Below are positions 52,256 to 63,029 of a stretch of DNA of 64,000 nt, piece by piece. The DNA comes from Saccharomycopsis fibuligera x Saccharomycopsis cf. fibuligera (lineage: Eukaryota > Ascomycota > Saccharomycetes > Ascoideales > Saccharomycopsidaceae): contig CP012816.1 of the NCBI GenBank assembly GCA_001936135.1, positions 2,973,501 to 3,037,500 of the forward strand. The letters run 5' to 3'. Within the stretch, counting starts at the first letter, position 1. Each line of letters starts with the position of its first letter. A program made the position numbers and the translations under genes. The notes beneath the pieces were generated by a model that made no database searches, was not told the DNA's origin, and saw nothing but the letters and a program-made list of their open reading frames with translations.

Positions 52256-53581
52256 ATGGCAAATAGAGTAGTAGTAACTGGAATAGGCTTGGTGACGCCT
52301 TTGGGTATTGGCGCTGCACACAATTTTTCTCGAATAGTTGCCAAAGAATCGGGCATAATATCTACTTCAAGTATCCCCGATTTATCAGACCAAGAAAGAG
52401 AGCAGTACGCACAAGTACCCAGTAAGGCAATAGGGATTGTTCCTCGGGGGAAGAAAAGCGAGGGAAGGTTAGATATTTCTGAACATCTCCAAGACGTTAG
52501 AAGATTAGCAAAATTTTCTCAGTATTCCTTAGTAGCCTCCCAGGAAGCCTTGGAAGATGCAAACTGGTTGCAATTAACAGAATCAGAGCAAAATGCCACC
52601 GGTGTTTGTATAGGCTCATGTATAGGAAGCTTCGATGACTTGTACAACAATTCCATTATTTTCCACGAAAAGGGATATAGAAAAATTCCACCAATATTTA
52701 TTCCAAAATACTTGAATAACATGGCTGCAGGTGCAGTCTCTATCAAGTATGGTTTCAAAGGTCTTTCCCACACAGTTTCTACCGCTTGCGCTACAGGTAG
52801 CAATGCTATAGGTGACTCATACAGATTTATAAAAGATGGGTACCAGAACGTCATGGTAGCTGGTGCTACTGAAGCAGTGACCCATCCATTGGCCCTTGCA
52901 GGATTTGCTCGTGCTAAGTCACTTACCTCAGACTATCAAGACGAACCATCCAAAGCATCTCGACCTTTTGACTCTAAAAGAAGCGGGTTCGTGCTTAGCG
53001 AAGGGAGCGGTGTGTTGATATTGGAAAATTTAGAACATGCTTTAAAAAGAGGAGTGAAAAAGATTTATGGTGAGATTATCGGATACGGTTTATCGAGCGA
53101 CGCTCACCACATTACTGCTCCGCCAAGCCTGGGCGAAGGTGCTAAAAGAGCAATGTTGAGTGCTTTAAGAACTTCAGGATTGCAATCTAATACAAGTAAG
53201 ATTGATTACGTCAATGCGCATGCCACATCTACAAAAGTCGGAGATAGTGCTGAGAATTCAGCTTTAAAGCAGATATTTGGTGCACATAAAGATCATCTTG
53301 TTATTTCAAGCAATAAGGGCTCAATTGGCCATTTGCTTGGAGCAGCAGGGGCGGTGGAGGCGGCTTTCACATTATTAGCGATGAACAACGGGATTATTCC
53401 ACCGACACTCAATTGTGAAGATCCTGGAGATGCTTCAGGTGCTGTGGATTACAACCGTGAGTATATTTTCAATTACGCCGCAAACCAAGCAGTCAAGAAA
53501 GACATCAAGTACGCGTTGAGCAACAGTTTTGGGTTTGGCGGGGTGAATGCCTCATTGTGTTTCAAAAAATATGACGAATGA
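52256..53581 (+). CDS. CEM1: Mitochondrial beta-ketoacyl-ACP synthase
   Basis: Condensing enzyme of mitochondrial type II fatty-acid synthesis, which supplies octanoate for lipoic acid. The 441 residues match Cem1/FabF along their length: RVVVTGIGLVTPLG at the start, the catalytic C178 in VSTACATGSNAIGD, H322 in VNAHATSTKVGD, H359 in NKGSIGHLLGAAGAVE, and the C-terminal NSFGFGGVNASL. As in S. cerevisiae Cem1, the protein starts almost directly at the first strand, so no long cleavable presequence is visible and mitochondrial location is taken from the family. One CTG codon falls where S. cerevisiae has Asp (APPSLGEGAK), of interest for codon meaning. Confidence 0.95.
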   Translation: MANRVVVTGIGLVTPLGIGAAHNFSRIVAKESGIISTSSIPDLSDQEREQYAQVPSKAIGIVPRGKKSEGRLDISEHLQDVRRLAKFSQYSLVASQEALEDANWLQLTESEQNATGVCIGSCIGSFDDLYNNSIIFHEKGYRKIPPIFIPKYLNNMAAGAVSIKYGFKGLSHTVSTACATGSNAIGDSYRFIKDGYQNVMVAGATEAVTHPLALAGFARAKSLTSDYQDEPSKASRPFDSKRSGFVLSEGSGVLILENLEHALKRGVKKIYGEIIGYGLSSDAHHITAPPSLGEGAKRAMLSALRTSGLQSNTSKIDYVNAHATSTKVGDSAENSALKQIFGAHKDHLVISSNKGSIGHLLGAAGAVEAAFTLLAMNNGIIPPTLNCEDPGDASGAVDYNREYIFNYAANQAVKKDIKYALSNSFGFGGVNASLCFKKYDE

Positions 53582-53734
53582 ATAACATACGGATCAACGT
53601 TGGCATAAGAGAAAATCGGTGAGGAAAACGGTTTGATTGCTTTTTATAACTCTGCTGTACATGTTTGTGAACTGTAAATATAAATTCTTACTGTATGTGT
53701 GTCGCTGTCCGCTGATGCGCCGCTGTCGTGCGGT

Positions 53735-53809
53735 TTGACTATAAGTGGCTTGACTATAAGTGGCTTGACTATAAGTGGCTTGACTATAAGTGGCTTGACT
53801 ATGAGTGGC
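53735..53809. repeat. Five-copy 15-bp minisatellite, unit TTGACTATAAGTGGC
   Basis: Four identical units and a fifth with one A-to-G change, about 155 bp after the CEM1 stop and 1 kb upstream of the glycogen synthase start. It shares the terminal GTGGC with the repeat at 48.5 kb. Confidence 0.95.
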
Positions 53810-54014
53810 TAGGTATTTGTGTCAAGGTGCGCCGCATGTGATCTGTGCGCTTTGGCGCCTGAAGACAGACAGCAAGCTGCCTAGGGACTGCGGCGGCGTA
53901 AAGCGGAAGCGGCAGAAATCTGGGGTTTGAACCAAACCTCGATGATCTTCGCCCATCCACCGATGGCCATGGCCTCTCTGACAGGGCCGGTCCCGAGTTG
54001 AGGTTGTTTCGGGC

Positions 54015-54039
54015 TGCAAGTGGCAAAGCCACACTTGCA
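54015..54039. promoter_or_regulatory. Palindrome TGCAAGTG...CACTTGCA with inner GTGGC-AAA-GCCAC
   Basis: Perfect 8-bp outer arms and overlapping inner 5-bp arms, in the GC-rich island about 780 bp upstream of glycogen synthase. It could be a dimeric factor site or a small hairpin. Confidence 0.6.
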
Positions 54040-54816
54040 ACCGACATAAATTCTCTTCACAATAAAAGTATCATATAAACTTCAATTTTAGCTTACCTTT
54101 TTTTTTCAAATTGGCTTCAAAGTGATTCTTCGAGCTGCTTTCCAGGAGCTTCAGAGGGATGTATTTGAACTGTGACGAGGCGGATATGCATTAAGGGACG
54201 GCCGAAGTATGGGGAATCTTGGTTGTGAGCCCCGCTAGATAATGGAAGGCAGGTGTCACCGCCCGACTACCACAAACCACCTTATTCTCTCCTTGATTGG
54301 TCTTCCCAGGACTCTGTGCCGTTGTTGTTTCTCCAGTTGTTGTTTGGCTTGTATTCATTCTCTTTTCTGCTCTTTTACTTGTTCTTGTTTTCGTTCAACC
54401 ACTACCAGCCTTCTTTTTTACTTTTTGTTTGTGTTTGTTATCATCTTTAAATAGAAGACTGCCGGCTTGTTTTGTCTTTTTATTTTTTTCTTTCTTGCTT
54501 ACAGTGTTGCCAGATTTCCTCTGCTATTCTATCTTTTTAAAAAAAGAGAACGAACTAAAAACAGAAAAAAAATTTATCGTTATCTCCATTTTTTACCAAA
54601 GACAAAAGACAGTTATTAAAGTTATCCTCAATTGGTGATACATTCGATAGGTTTATTCAGAATATCACCGTTTCCAGGCATAGTGTTAATTTCCTTAAAT
54701 CACATTGCTCACTACTTTTGGACACTGCAACAAGAAATTCCCTAAATTCATTTACAGAATTCTCTCCTACACACAAACTTCGAAGCAATCCAGATATTTT
54801 CATTTTTAACAGAAAA

Positions 54817-56925
54817 ATGACTAGAGACATTAAAAATCATTTACTTTTCGAAGTCGCCACGGAGGTGGCTAACCGTGTCGGTGGTATCTATTCCGTTTTA
54901 AAATCAAAAGCGCCAATTACTGTGGCTGAATACAAGCACAGATACTGTTTGATTGGTCCATTGAATTATGCTTCAGCCGCGACTGAGGTTGAGGAACTTG
55001 AGTTGAAAGATTTTAAAATCAAACAATCTCTTGAAGCAATGTCTTCTAGGGGAGTCAAATGGTTGTATGGCAGATGGTTGATTGAAGGCGCCCCTAGGGT
55101 TTTATTGTTTGATGTCAACTCCTGCAGAGGATACTTGGATGAGTGGAAATCCGACTTGTGGAATTTGTCAGGTATTCCAACTCCACCAAACGACGGAGAA
55201 ACAAATGACGCTATCTTATTAGGTTATTTGGTAGCCTGGTTTTTAGGAGAGTTAGTGTTCCATGATCGTGAAAGAGCCGTTATTGCTCATTTCCATGAAT
55301 GGTTAGCTGGGGTCTGCTTGCCTTTATGCAGAAAAAGAAGACTTGATGTCACAACCGTCTTCACCACTCATGCTACCTTGTTAGGTAGATACTTGTGTGC
55401 TGGTTCAGTTGATTTCTACAATAACTTAGCCAATTTTGATGTCGACGCTGAGGCAGGAAAAAGGGGTATTTATCATAGATACTGCATTGAAAGAGCAGCT
55501 GCTCATTCAGCAGACGTTTTCACTACCGTGTCTCACATTACCGCATTTGAAGCAGAACACTTGTTGAAGAGAAAACCAGATGGAGTATTGCCAAATGGTT
55601 TAAATGTTGTTAAGTTCCAAGCTGTTCATGAGTTTCAAAATTTGCATGCTGTTAAAAAAGAAAAAATTAATGACTTTGTCAGAGGACACTTCTATGGTAA
55701 GTACGATTTTGACCTTGAGAATACATTATATTTTTTCATTGCTGGTAGATATGAGTACAGAAACAAAGGGGCTGATGTTTATGTTGAAGCATTAGCTAGA
55801 TTGAACCACAGATTAAAAGTAAGTGGCTCTAAAAAAACTGTTGTTGCTTTTATTATCATGCCTGCTTCCACCAGATCTTATACTGCTGAGACTTTGAAGG
55901 GACAAGCAGTTATCAAAGCTTTGGAAAATAGCGTTGCTGATATTTCCAAAAATGTAGAGAAAAGGTTATTAGAGCATTGTGCCAGATATCAGCAACACGG
56001 GCAAGAAGTACCAACTTTGGACGAATTAATTAAACCCGCAGATAGAGTGTTATTAAAAAGAAGGGTTTATGCTTTAAAAAGAGACAGTTTACCACCAATT
56101 GTTACTCACAATATGAATGATGATGCCAACGACCCAATACTAAACCAAATCAGACGCGTTAGCTTGTTCAACAACCCTGAAGATCGTGTCAAAATGATTT
56201 TCCATCCTGAATTTTTGAATTCCAATAACCCGATTTTACCATTGGATTATGATGAATTTGTTAGAGGCTGTCATTTGGGTGTTTTCCCATCTTACTATGA
56301 GCCATGGGGTTACACTCCTGCAGAATGTACAGTAATGGGTGTTCCATCTATCACTACAAATTTATCTGGTTTTGGTGGCTATATGGAGGATTTGATTGAG
56401 AACGCCTCTGATTATGGTATCTACATTGTCGATAGAAGAATGAAATCAGTTGATGAAAGTATCAACCAATTGACAGACTATATGTTTGAGTTTGTTAGCA
56501 AATCTAGACGTCAGCGTATTAATCAAAGAAATCGCACTGAAAGACTTTCTGAATTATTAGATTGGAAGAGAATGGGCCTCGAATATATCAAGGCTAGGCA
56601 GTTGGCTTTGAAAAGAGCTTATCCAGACCAGTTCAAGGCTGGTAGTAATCCATTCTTGAACAATGACGTTGTGAAAATCACCAGGCCATTGTCTGCACCA
56701 GGATCTCCTAGAGATCGCAAATTGTTGATGACTCCTGGTGATTTGGGGTCATTACAAGAATCCAAGCAAGTTTTAGGGACCGAAGACTATGTGGGCTTCA
56801 AATTGAGTACCGGAGATGAGAGTGAAGAAGAAGAAGATTACGAAGGCTATCCATTAACATTAAGAGGGGGTAGCGTTCCTCCATCTAGAGACGAAGATGA
56901 TGAAGATGATGATGAAGAAGCTTGA
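54817..56925 (+). CDS. GSY1: Glycogen synthase
   Basis: GT3 enzyme adding glucose from UDP-glucose to glycogen. The start is the ATG at 54817 ([20 protein letters not shown]), matching Gsy1/Gsy2; the frame before it has no ATG start. The 702 residues include [79 protein letters not shown] and the catalytic-type [16 protein letters not shown]. The Arg cluster for glucose-6-phosphate activation is at about 564-577 ([14 protein letters not shown]). The regulatory phosphorylation segment [10 protein letters not shown] (about 625) and MTPGDLGSL are as in Gsy2, then an acidic tail. I found no in-frame CTG in this gene. Which of the two S. cerevisiae paralogs it equals cannot be said. Confidence 0.97.
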   Translation: MTRDIKNHLLFEVATEVANRVGGIYSVLKSKAPITVAEYKHRYCLIGPLNYASAATEVEELELKDFKIKQSLEAMSSRGVKWLYGRWLIEGAPRVLLFDVNSCRGYLDEWKSDLWNLSGIPTPPNDGETNDAILLGYLVAWFLGELVFHDRERAVIAHFHEWLAGVCLPLCRKRRLDVTTVFTTHATLLGRYLCAGSVDFYNNLANFDVDAEAGKRGIYHRYCIERAAAHSADVFTTVSHITAFEAEHLLKRKPDGVLPNGLNVVKFQAVHEFQNLHAVKKEKINDFVRGHFYGKYDFDLENTLYFFIAGRYEYRNKGADVYVEALARLNHRLKVSGSKKTVVAFIIMPASTRSYTAETLKGQAVIKALENSVADISKNVEKRLLEHCARYQQHGQEVPTLDELIKPADRVLLKRRVYALKRDSLPPIVTHNMNDDANDPILNQIRRVSLFNNPEDRVKMIFHPEFLNSNNPILPLDYDEFVRGCHLGVFPSYYEPWGYTPAECTVMGVPSITTNLSGFGGYMEDLIENASDYGIYIVDRRMKSVDESINQLTDYMFEFVSKSRRQRINQRNRTERLSELLDWKRMGLEYIKARQLALKRAYPDQFKAGSNPFLNNDVVKITRPLSAPGSPRDRKLLMTPGDLGSLQESKQVLGTEDYVGFKLSTGDESEEEEDYEGYPLTLRGGSVPPSRDEDDEDDDEEA

Positions 56926-57156
56926 GTCCTCATCCTTTCTGGTTTTATCCGCAAGATAAAAGCGACTAAAAGCGTTAAGCATTTAATTTAGGATTAACTG
57001 CAATTTGAAGCATTACTTGTTTTCAAGTCTTCAATAAAAAGGTTGATTCCGCATTTTCGCTTTGTTCTTTTGCATTTTGATTTTTATACTTTTTGAAAAT
57101 TTTTCTCTTTTCTTTTTTTACTTTACCATTTTCCAGCTCTCATTTATTTGTTTTCA

Positions 57157-57158
<2 letters not shown>

Positions 57159-57200
<42 letters not shown>
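57159..57200. repeat. Poly(T) tract, 42 bp
   Basis: Uninterrupted T run about 235 bp after the glycogen synthase stop. Confidence 0.95.
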
Positions 57201-57251
57201 CAATACCTCTGCCTCAAAATTAGAATAGTTTTCTTTTGCTGCCGAAGTTTC

Positions 57252-57345
57252 TTTTTATTTTATTTTATTTTATTTTATTTTATTTTATTTTATTTTATTT
57301 TATTTTATTTTATTTTATTTTATTTTATTTTATTTTATTTTATTT
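57252..57345. repeat. (TTTTA)n array, about 18 units
   Basis: Near-perfect 5-bp tandem array in the convergent gap. Confidence 0.95.
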
Positions 57346-57845
57346 TTTTTTCTAGTTTGTTTTAGTGCTTCATTTTTGTTACAGTATTGCTAGACCTATT
57401 GCTTTTTTTTCTTCAACCCTCCAAAAAACCTTTTTTTTTTTAACATTGTTGTCTTATTTTGTAATCTTAATCTTTAGTTCCCCAAACAAATTAGTTACAA
57501 TATCCACCTTTTTTCTCTTTTCGTGGCGTGTCAAACACACTTAAGTCTTTAGCAACCAAATTACTATCATTTTTAACTCTCAACATGCTATGCTTTTCAC
57601 TGGGTCCATGTGTTTGAAATTCACCTAACGCGCCTACCAACGTCTTGTCAAAGTGAGCGTAATATAACTTAACGCCTACAAACAAGTGTTCTTTGACATT
57701 CTCAAAAAACTTGAAAAGGTTTACACTCGAGTCACCAGAAAAAAACAACGTCTCAAATCATAAAATTATAAAATTACAAAAATACACGCAATTTTTTCAA
57801 ATAATGGTACCAACTTTACCCTGATATAAAAGGCTAAACTAAATT

Positions 57846-60800
57846 TTAAGTAAACACAGCATGCCAGTGGTTTGTAACAAAAAAAGATTCATGATTGCCT
57901 GTAGTTAAACATTTTCTTTTAATGAGCCAATCGCAGAGCTCTTCAAATTCCACAAAAGAAAGCAAATGCGAAAACTTTTTATAGAAAGAAGTTTTTGAAA
58001 TGCCAGGTCGAAATAGCACAAGCCCAATTAAAGAAGTAATAATTTTTTGAAATACTGGCTTGTTGATCTTACCATTAACGTCAATCCACAATTTAGAGCA
58101 GGCCAGGCCTGCAGGCACATGAACACCAGGTAACATAGAATTGTTGAAATCATTTCCATTTATCACTAACACGAAGTCACTCTCAGTAAAATCACTGCTA
58201 ACTGTTTTAGTTGAGTAATTATATAGATCGCTCTTGTCATGAAACTGAGAGATTCGTATAAGACTGGTATAACCTAGGAGTACATTGTGAATAATACTTG
58301 CCACAACTCCAGAAGATGGGTATGACGGAATAAGCACCCCTTTATTAGACCCTTGCACCGAGTTTAAAAATTGATGATGTTGAGATGCTTCAATAAATAG
58401 CTTTTGCTCAAGCTTTGGATTAGCAGGCCACCATAAGCGGTCCTGTATAACGATTCTCGGTTTTTCATTCACAACAAGAGTATATATTTCTTTGTTTTCG
58501 TCCATTTCCTTTACTGCATTTTCAGTCTTCTCTTCATCGAATCCACGAGAAGCTAGGACCTTCTTAACTGCTTCTGGGGTGTAGCTGAATGAATCGCTAA
58601 CAAAAATTGCTTTGAGGGTTTGCTTAATCTCATCAGTATGCTCTTCAATTCGTTCATGTAATTTTTCCGTGAACGATCCGCTCAACAAAACTTCTTCTTT
58701 TCTGATCAAAGATCCACACGACCGGTAGCGTTCCTTCACATCTCTTTCAGGCTTCCATGGCAAAAAGTCATACTTGGATAAATTAGCTTTATGATCCGAG
58801 AATAAACACAACTCTTCTTTATCTTCCTCTTCAGCATCCGCATCGAAACCGCCCCCACTTTGGTCATTATTCTTTACCTCTTTGTCAGTTAAGCTGTTGT
58901 CTTTCCAAAGTTTCAAGAAAAAATTTAAATCAATATTCAATAAATGATCCTTCGTTACAACCCCATTTTGAACAGATCTTAGCAATACTTGCTTCCACGC
59001 TTCAGAAACAGATCTCATCATACCTGTACCAGCTATTTTTCTAACCCTACTCCACTTCCTAGAAAGTGCTGCTTCATGTAAATCAGGATTATCAAAATAC
59101 TTAGCTATCAAGTCCCATCTGGTTAACCCATCTTTTGATAATGAGCGCGTTATAACAACGCAACGATAAATGGTTAATGCATCAGACTGTGTAAGAGTGT
59201 AAACATTTCTATGACCTGTTTTTTTACGCTTTTCCGGTTTAGCTTTTCCTGGATTGACACGTTGACCTAAAATCCTTACTGATTTATCTCTGGAAGCTTT
59301 TTCTCGACGTTCCTTTTCTTTCTTGGCTCTCTTTTCAACGGAAGCCGCTTCGGCAGCTTTTTTGGCTTCCCTCGCTTCTAATTTTTTCTTGATTGCGGAT
59401 GGCTGAATACTATAAAGTCGAACAGTTTTGGTGATTAACTCGCTCTTGGCCGATATCCGTTTATGCACCTTGTAATCGTACACAAGCTCCTTAATTCTTT
59501 CAAGATCTTTTTCTGTTGGAATCTTATCTTTGAGATAAATTAAAAGTCGTCTACTTCCAAATGGATCTATGAATGTTTGATAGTTAATCAACTTTTGTTG
59601 TTTTAAAGACTCAATGTCTCGTAACATTGTTTTTCTATCAAGTCCTCGCAATTTTAACTTTTCACTAATTGCTTTTATAAGGATCACCCCAGATGGGAAC
59701 ATACCACCTTGATTTCTGATATATTCTAAGAGAGTTTCTTGTCTGATATTTTGCGTATAAGATGGAAGCTCCGCTTTGTTTAATTTCTGCTTCCAAGGTT
59801 TCTTTTGCAAGCTTTTCTTATAGATTTCACTTTTGGTGTTGCTTGCGATATTATTTTTGCTTCCTAAGCTAGGGTAAAAAGTATTTGATTTTTCCGAATG
59901 CAAACTAGTCAAATCACTACCAGGTTTAAGTAATGACTGAACTTCTTTTTCATCGATTACTGCAGGAGAAACTGATTTGGATGTTTTTGATGTGTCTCTT
60001 GCATTCTTAGATCTTTCCCTACTCTTTGACAGGGCCACAGTTAGTTCGTCTGCCGAAATAACAGGTGACTCGTTCTCATTTTCCAGAAGGACATACTCAT
60101 CATCATCATCATCAATATCAATGGGGTCTTGTTGAGCTGGCATCTTATTGTCAGAATTAGTATCCAATGATATGGTTCCTGTTGATGAGTTGTTGGCTAT
60201 GCGAGCATTCCTTCTAGATCTCCTAGCCACAGGCATGCTATCAGCACCAGCTTCTGGCTTTTCGTTTATAGTGCCTCGGTCTATCGCAAGTTGTTTGAGC
60301 ATTCGTGATACTTTATTCAGTTTGAGGTTTGTAGTCGCTTTCGCTTCATTAACAGAGTTAATGCTATTCAGGCTATTGATATTAAAACTTTCTTTGGCTT
60401 TTTTAGCAACGCGAACTGCTTCATCATACGAAAAATAATCGGTAATTCTTCTCTTCTTGTTTGTGTTGTCTGGATCTACTGGGGTTTTGTCTACCGCATT
60501 TACCACAGGGTGTTCATCTTCGAAGGAAACCTGTTGAGAAACACTATTAGACACCAATGGTGATGTTGGCTGAACTGATCCGTCTCTGCTGCGTGTCCTA
60601 GCTCTTACTGGTGAGACATCTTGTGCTGATGAATCCTTTTGGATAGGCATTACTTCCTCTACTGGCTCTATGACCTTCTTTTTTCTACCTCTTTTTCCTT
60701 TTGGCTTTGAAGGTTCAACAGCTGTTTTTCTGGGTCTCCCTCGTTTCTTTGCAGGAACATGGTTATCTGTTATAGAGGTGATTTTCTTCAGAGAAGTCCC

Positions 60801-62606
60801 CATTTGTGGCCTAATAAGAGCCCAATTCTCCTGAACCCTTGGAGTCTTGGTCCATTCAACACGCTTTTGATTAGTCATTATGTGTTTATAAAGGAAGTAA
60901 GAGAGGTTAGATGGCTCCAAAGGACACCATAATTCGAGATCTTGTAAGGTAATTGGTGGGGTATAACCTGGTCCAAACCTATCAGAATAAAAATCAAACT
61001 TGGCTGGAAGTATTTGACGACCAATAATGTTTGCATGCGATTCAAATGGAAGATATTTGAAGCACTTAACCTTTCCCAAAAACTCATAGCCAACCGCGGG
61101 GCTATAAGCCACGTAAAAGTTCTCAAGCAGATCGTTCGTATCAAAAGGGGTTAAACTGTTAAAGTCTAATCGAGCGCCTTCATTGAACTGATCTGAGATT
61201 TTGATAAAACGCGAGCCTATTACATGCTTGAGAAGTTTTATACCCAAAACACCTTCTGGATGCGCCCTTACATAAGCCATTAACTGATCAAAAAGATTGA
61301 CTAAAAAGTTAACCGATGGAATGTTCACAGTTATAGTATTATTGGTTTGACCTTCAGCTTCATGTTCATTGACTTCGTCTGGATTTGCTGACTCAATCAA
61401 CAATTTCTCATCTTCTTGACCTGCCATCTCTTCTACCTTGCTATGTCCGATATCCTCGTCTTCCTCATCTGAAAGATAATCTTCATAGTCATTAGGCGAG
61501 ACGTAATCCTTCAAATACTGAAGACACAAATAATTTCTTATACCGTACTCGCTAGGTGCCCGTACTTTTTGAACACACCCTTGTTCAACGAGGACCTTAA
61601 TATTAGCATTGAAGCGCTTATTAGCTCGGCTTTTCACATGCAACTGTTCTTTTAAATCATAAAAACTGCGTAAACCATTTGCTCCTTGTTTGACCAACAG
61701 CACAATGCGCTGTCTAAGAACATGGGTGTTGCTAGGCAATTCTGTAAGGTCTTCATTGGAAACTTCAGCATCATCAACAAATTTCCTATGCTTAAGGTAG
61801 GCTTGATTTTTACCATTTGGAAGAAACCGTTTTACGCAAATCCCCAACGCCACTAGCTTGTTAATTCTTCCAGTCAAACATCTTTTATCTTGACCAGTTA
61901 CTTTTGGTATGTCTGCAGTTAAAAGACCCGCATTCCTGGTTTTGGCAACAGCGGCTGCTAATTCATACGGGAGAGCACCCAACGTACCAATGTCTTTGCT
62001 GTTTAAACCAGTCACCGCGACTCGATGGTAGTCTGCGGTGGCTTTAAAAATAATATTCTTGCCGTACTTGCCTATTACCTCGTTGAACAAGGCACCTGTG
62101 GGAATCTAAAGAATAGGTTAGTAGAAGAAAAGCAACTAATGTGCATCACAAAAATCAAATTATTGGGATATACATACAGGCACGTCAGAAGCAGAAAAAA
62201 TCTGGACTTTATCATTTTGACTCGAAATCCAAGTCCAGATGAATTGCTTCATCAAGTCATCTAATTTTACTGCATCGCCTAAATGCTGTTGAGCAAATTG
62301 CCATACTCGATCAATACAAGTGCCTTAGGATTATCCATGTTAGTAAACAAGCTTGGTGCAAAAGTGATAGTCAATTGAAACAAGTTGTAGGCCTGTTCAC
62401 AAGCCTTTGCATTTTCGATCATATATTGATCATATTACCAAACAACAACAGCCCCGTGCGGATGTTATACCATAAAAGAGTTTCTTTTCTGGAGCGAAAA
62501 ACATCAATTTGACACCAAAATAGCAGATTGGCTTACCTGAAAAACCATCAAACGCGATGTTCTCAAGGATATCATCCACCAAAGCATCTGGTGATATACT
62601 TGACAT
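57846..62606 (-). CDS. TFC3: TFIIIC subunit Tfc3 (tau138), B-block binding, two introns
   Basis: Largest TFIIIC subunit; it recognises the internal B block of tRNA genes and recruits TFIIIB for RNA polymerase III. Exons: 62537-62606, 62178-62323 and 57846-62105, giving 1491 residues. The spliced N-terminus MSSISPDALVDDILENIAF then CIDRVWQFAQQHLGDAV resembles Tfc3 (MVLTIYPDELVQIVSDKIAS, then LNQLWDISGKYFDLSDK). Further motifs: AKTRNAGLLTADIPKVTGQD with TGRINKL, ANGLRSFYDLKEQL, AT-hook-like KKRGRPRK and GKRGRKKK (about 520-545), TIYRCVVITRSLSKDGLTRW, and the C-terminus PVFQKIITSLIGLVLFRPGI, then CDWLIKRKCL. Winged-helix modules alternate with acidic and Lys/Arg-rich linkers. S. cerevisiae TFC3 also has an intron near its start. 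Confidence 0.95.
62106..62177 (-). other. TFC3: TFC3 intron 2
   Basis: 72 nt, donor GTATGT, branch CTACTAACC, acceptor TTTAG. Phase 0, between ...SASDVP and IPTGALFNEV. Confidence 0.92.
62324..62536 (-). other. TFC3: TFC3 intron 1
   Basis: 213 nt, donor GTAAGC, exact branch TACTAAC, acceptor CTAAG. Phase 1. Joining opens a 49-codon middle exon matching the Tfc3 N-terminal winged helix. Confidence 0.88.
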
Positions 62607-63029
62607 CGTGATAGTAATGAGGCAAAAATAACAGAGTATCTATGTTCTCCTCGAAGAGCTCTGCTTTATGCGAAGGCGCGACTGTTTTAATTTGTCTTAT
62701 TTTCTTTTATTTTATTTTTATTTTATTTTTATTTTATTTTTATTTTGGACTTGCTTTGCGCTTCTGCATGAGTGAATGATACATACATATTGATGCATAA
62801 CAATACATGATACATACTGTGCGCATTTTCAACATCTCCAAGTGAGCGTGAATATGAATATATTGGGTTCTTAACGTAGGCAGTGCTTTTCCCAAGTGAC
62901 CAACCAACTCCAAATGGAATTGCGATTTTGAAAGCTACAGACATAAAAACACTTTTTGAGCATATGCTCAAATTTTAATCAATACTTCTAAAAATGAATG
63001 TTAATTAACTATAACCATTATCCATCATC
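62607..63029. promoter_or_regulatory. TFC3 promoter and OXP1 3' flank, with T-rich 11-bp repeat
   Basis: 423 bp with an ATTTTTATTTT array (about 62705-62746, four units) roughly 100-140 bp upstream of the TFC3 start. No gene was recognised. Confidence 0.7.

Larger units (their letters stand above)
53582..54816. promoter_or_regulatory. CEM1-to-glycogen-synthase intergenic region with minisatellite and GC-rich island
   Basis: 1.2 kb containing a 15-bp minisatellite (53735-53809), a GC-rich island (about 53820-54047) with an inverted repeat, and a long pyrimidine-rich leader before the glycogen synthase ATG. Two overlapping antisense frames of 72-82 codons in the island resemble nothing known. 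Confidence 0.55.
56926..57845. other. Convergent intergenic region, glycogen synthase/TFC3, with simple repeats
   Basis: 920 bp containing T42 (57159-57200) and a TTTTA pentanucleotide array (about 57252-57345). An 85-codon minus-strand frame (57491-57748) has no family resemblance and no ATG at its 5' end. Confidence 0.65.

Noticed and set aside
54718-54816. N-terminal extension of glycogen synthase
   Set aside because: It begins with a non-ATG codon, and the family N-terminus aligns at 54817.
57491-57748. 85-codon minus-strand frame between glycogen synthase and TFC3
   Set aside because: No ATG at its 5' end and no recognisable family.
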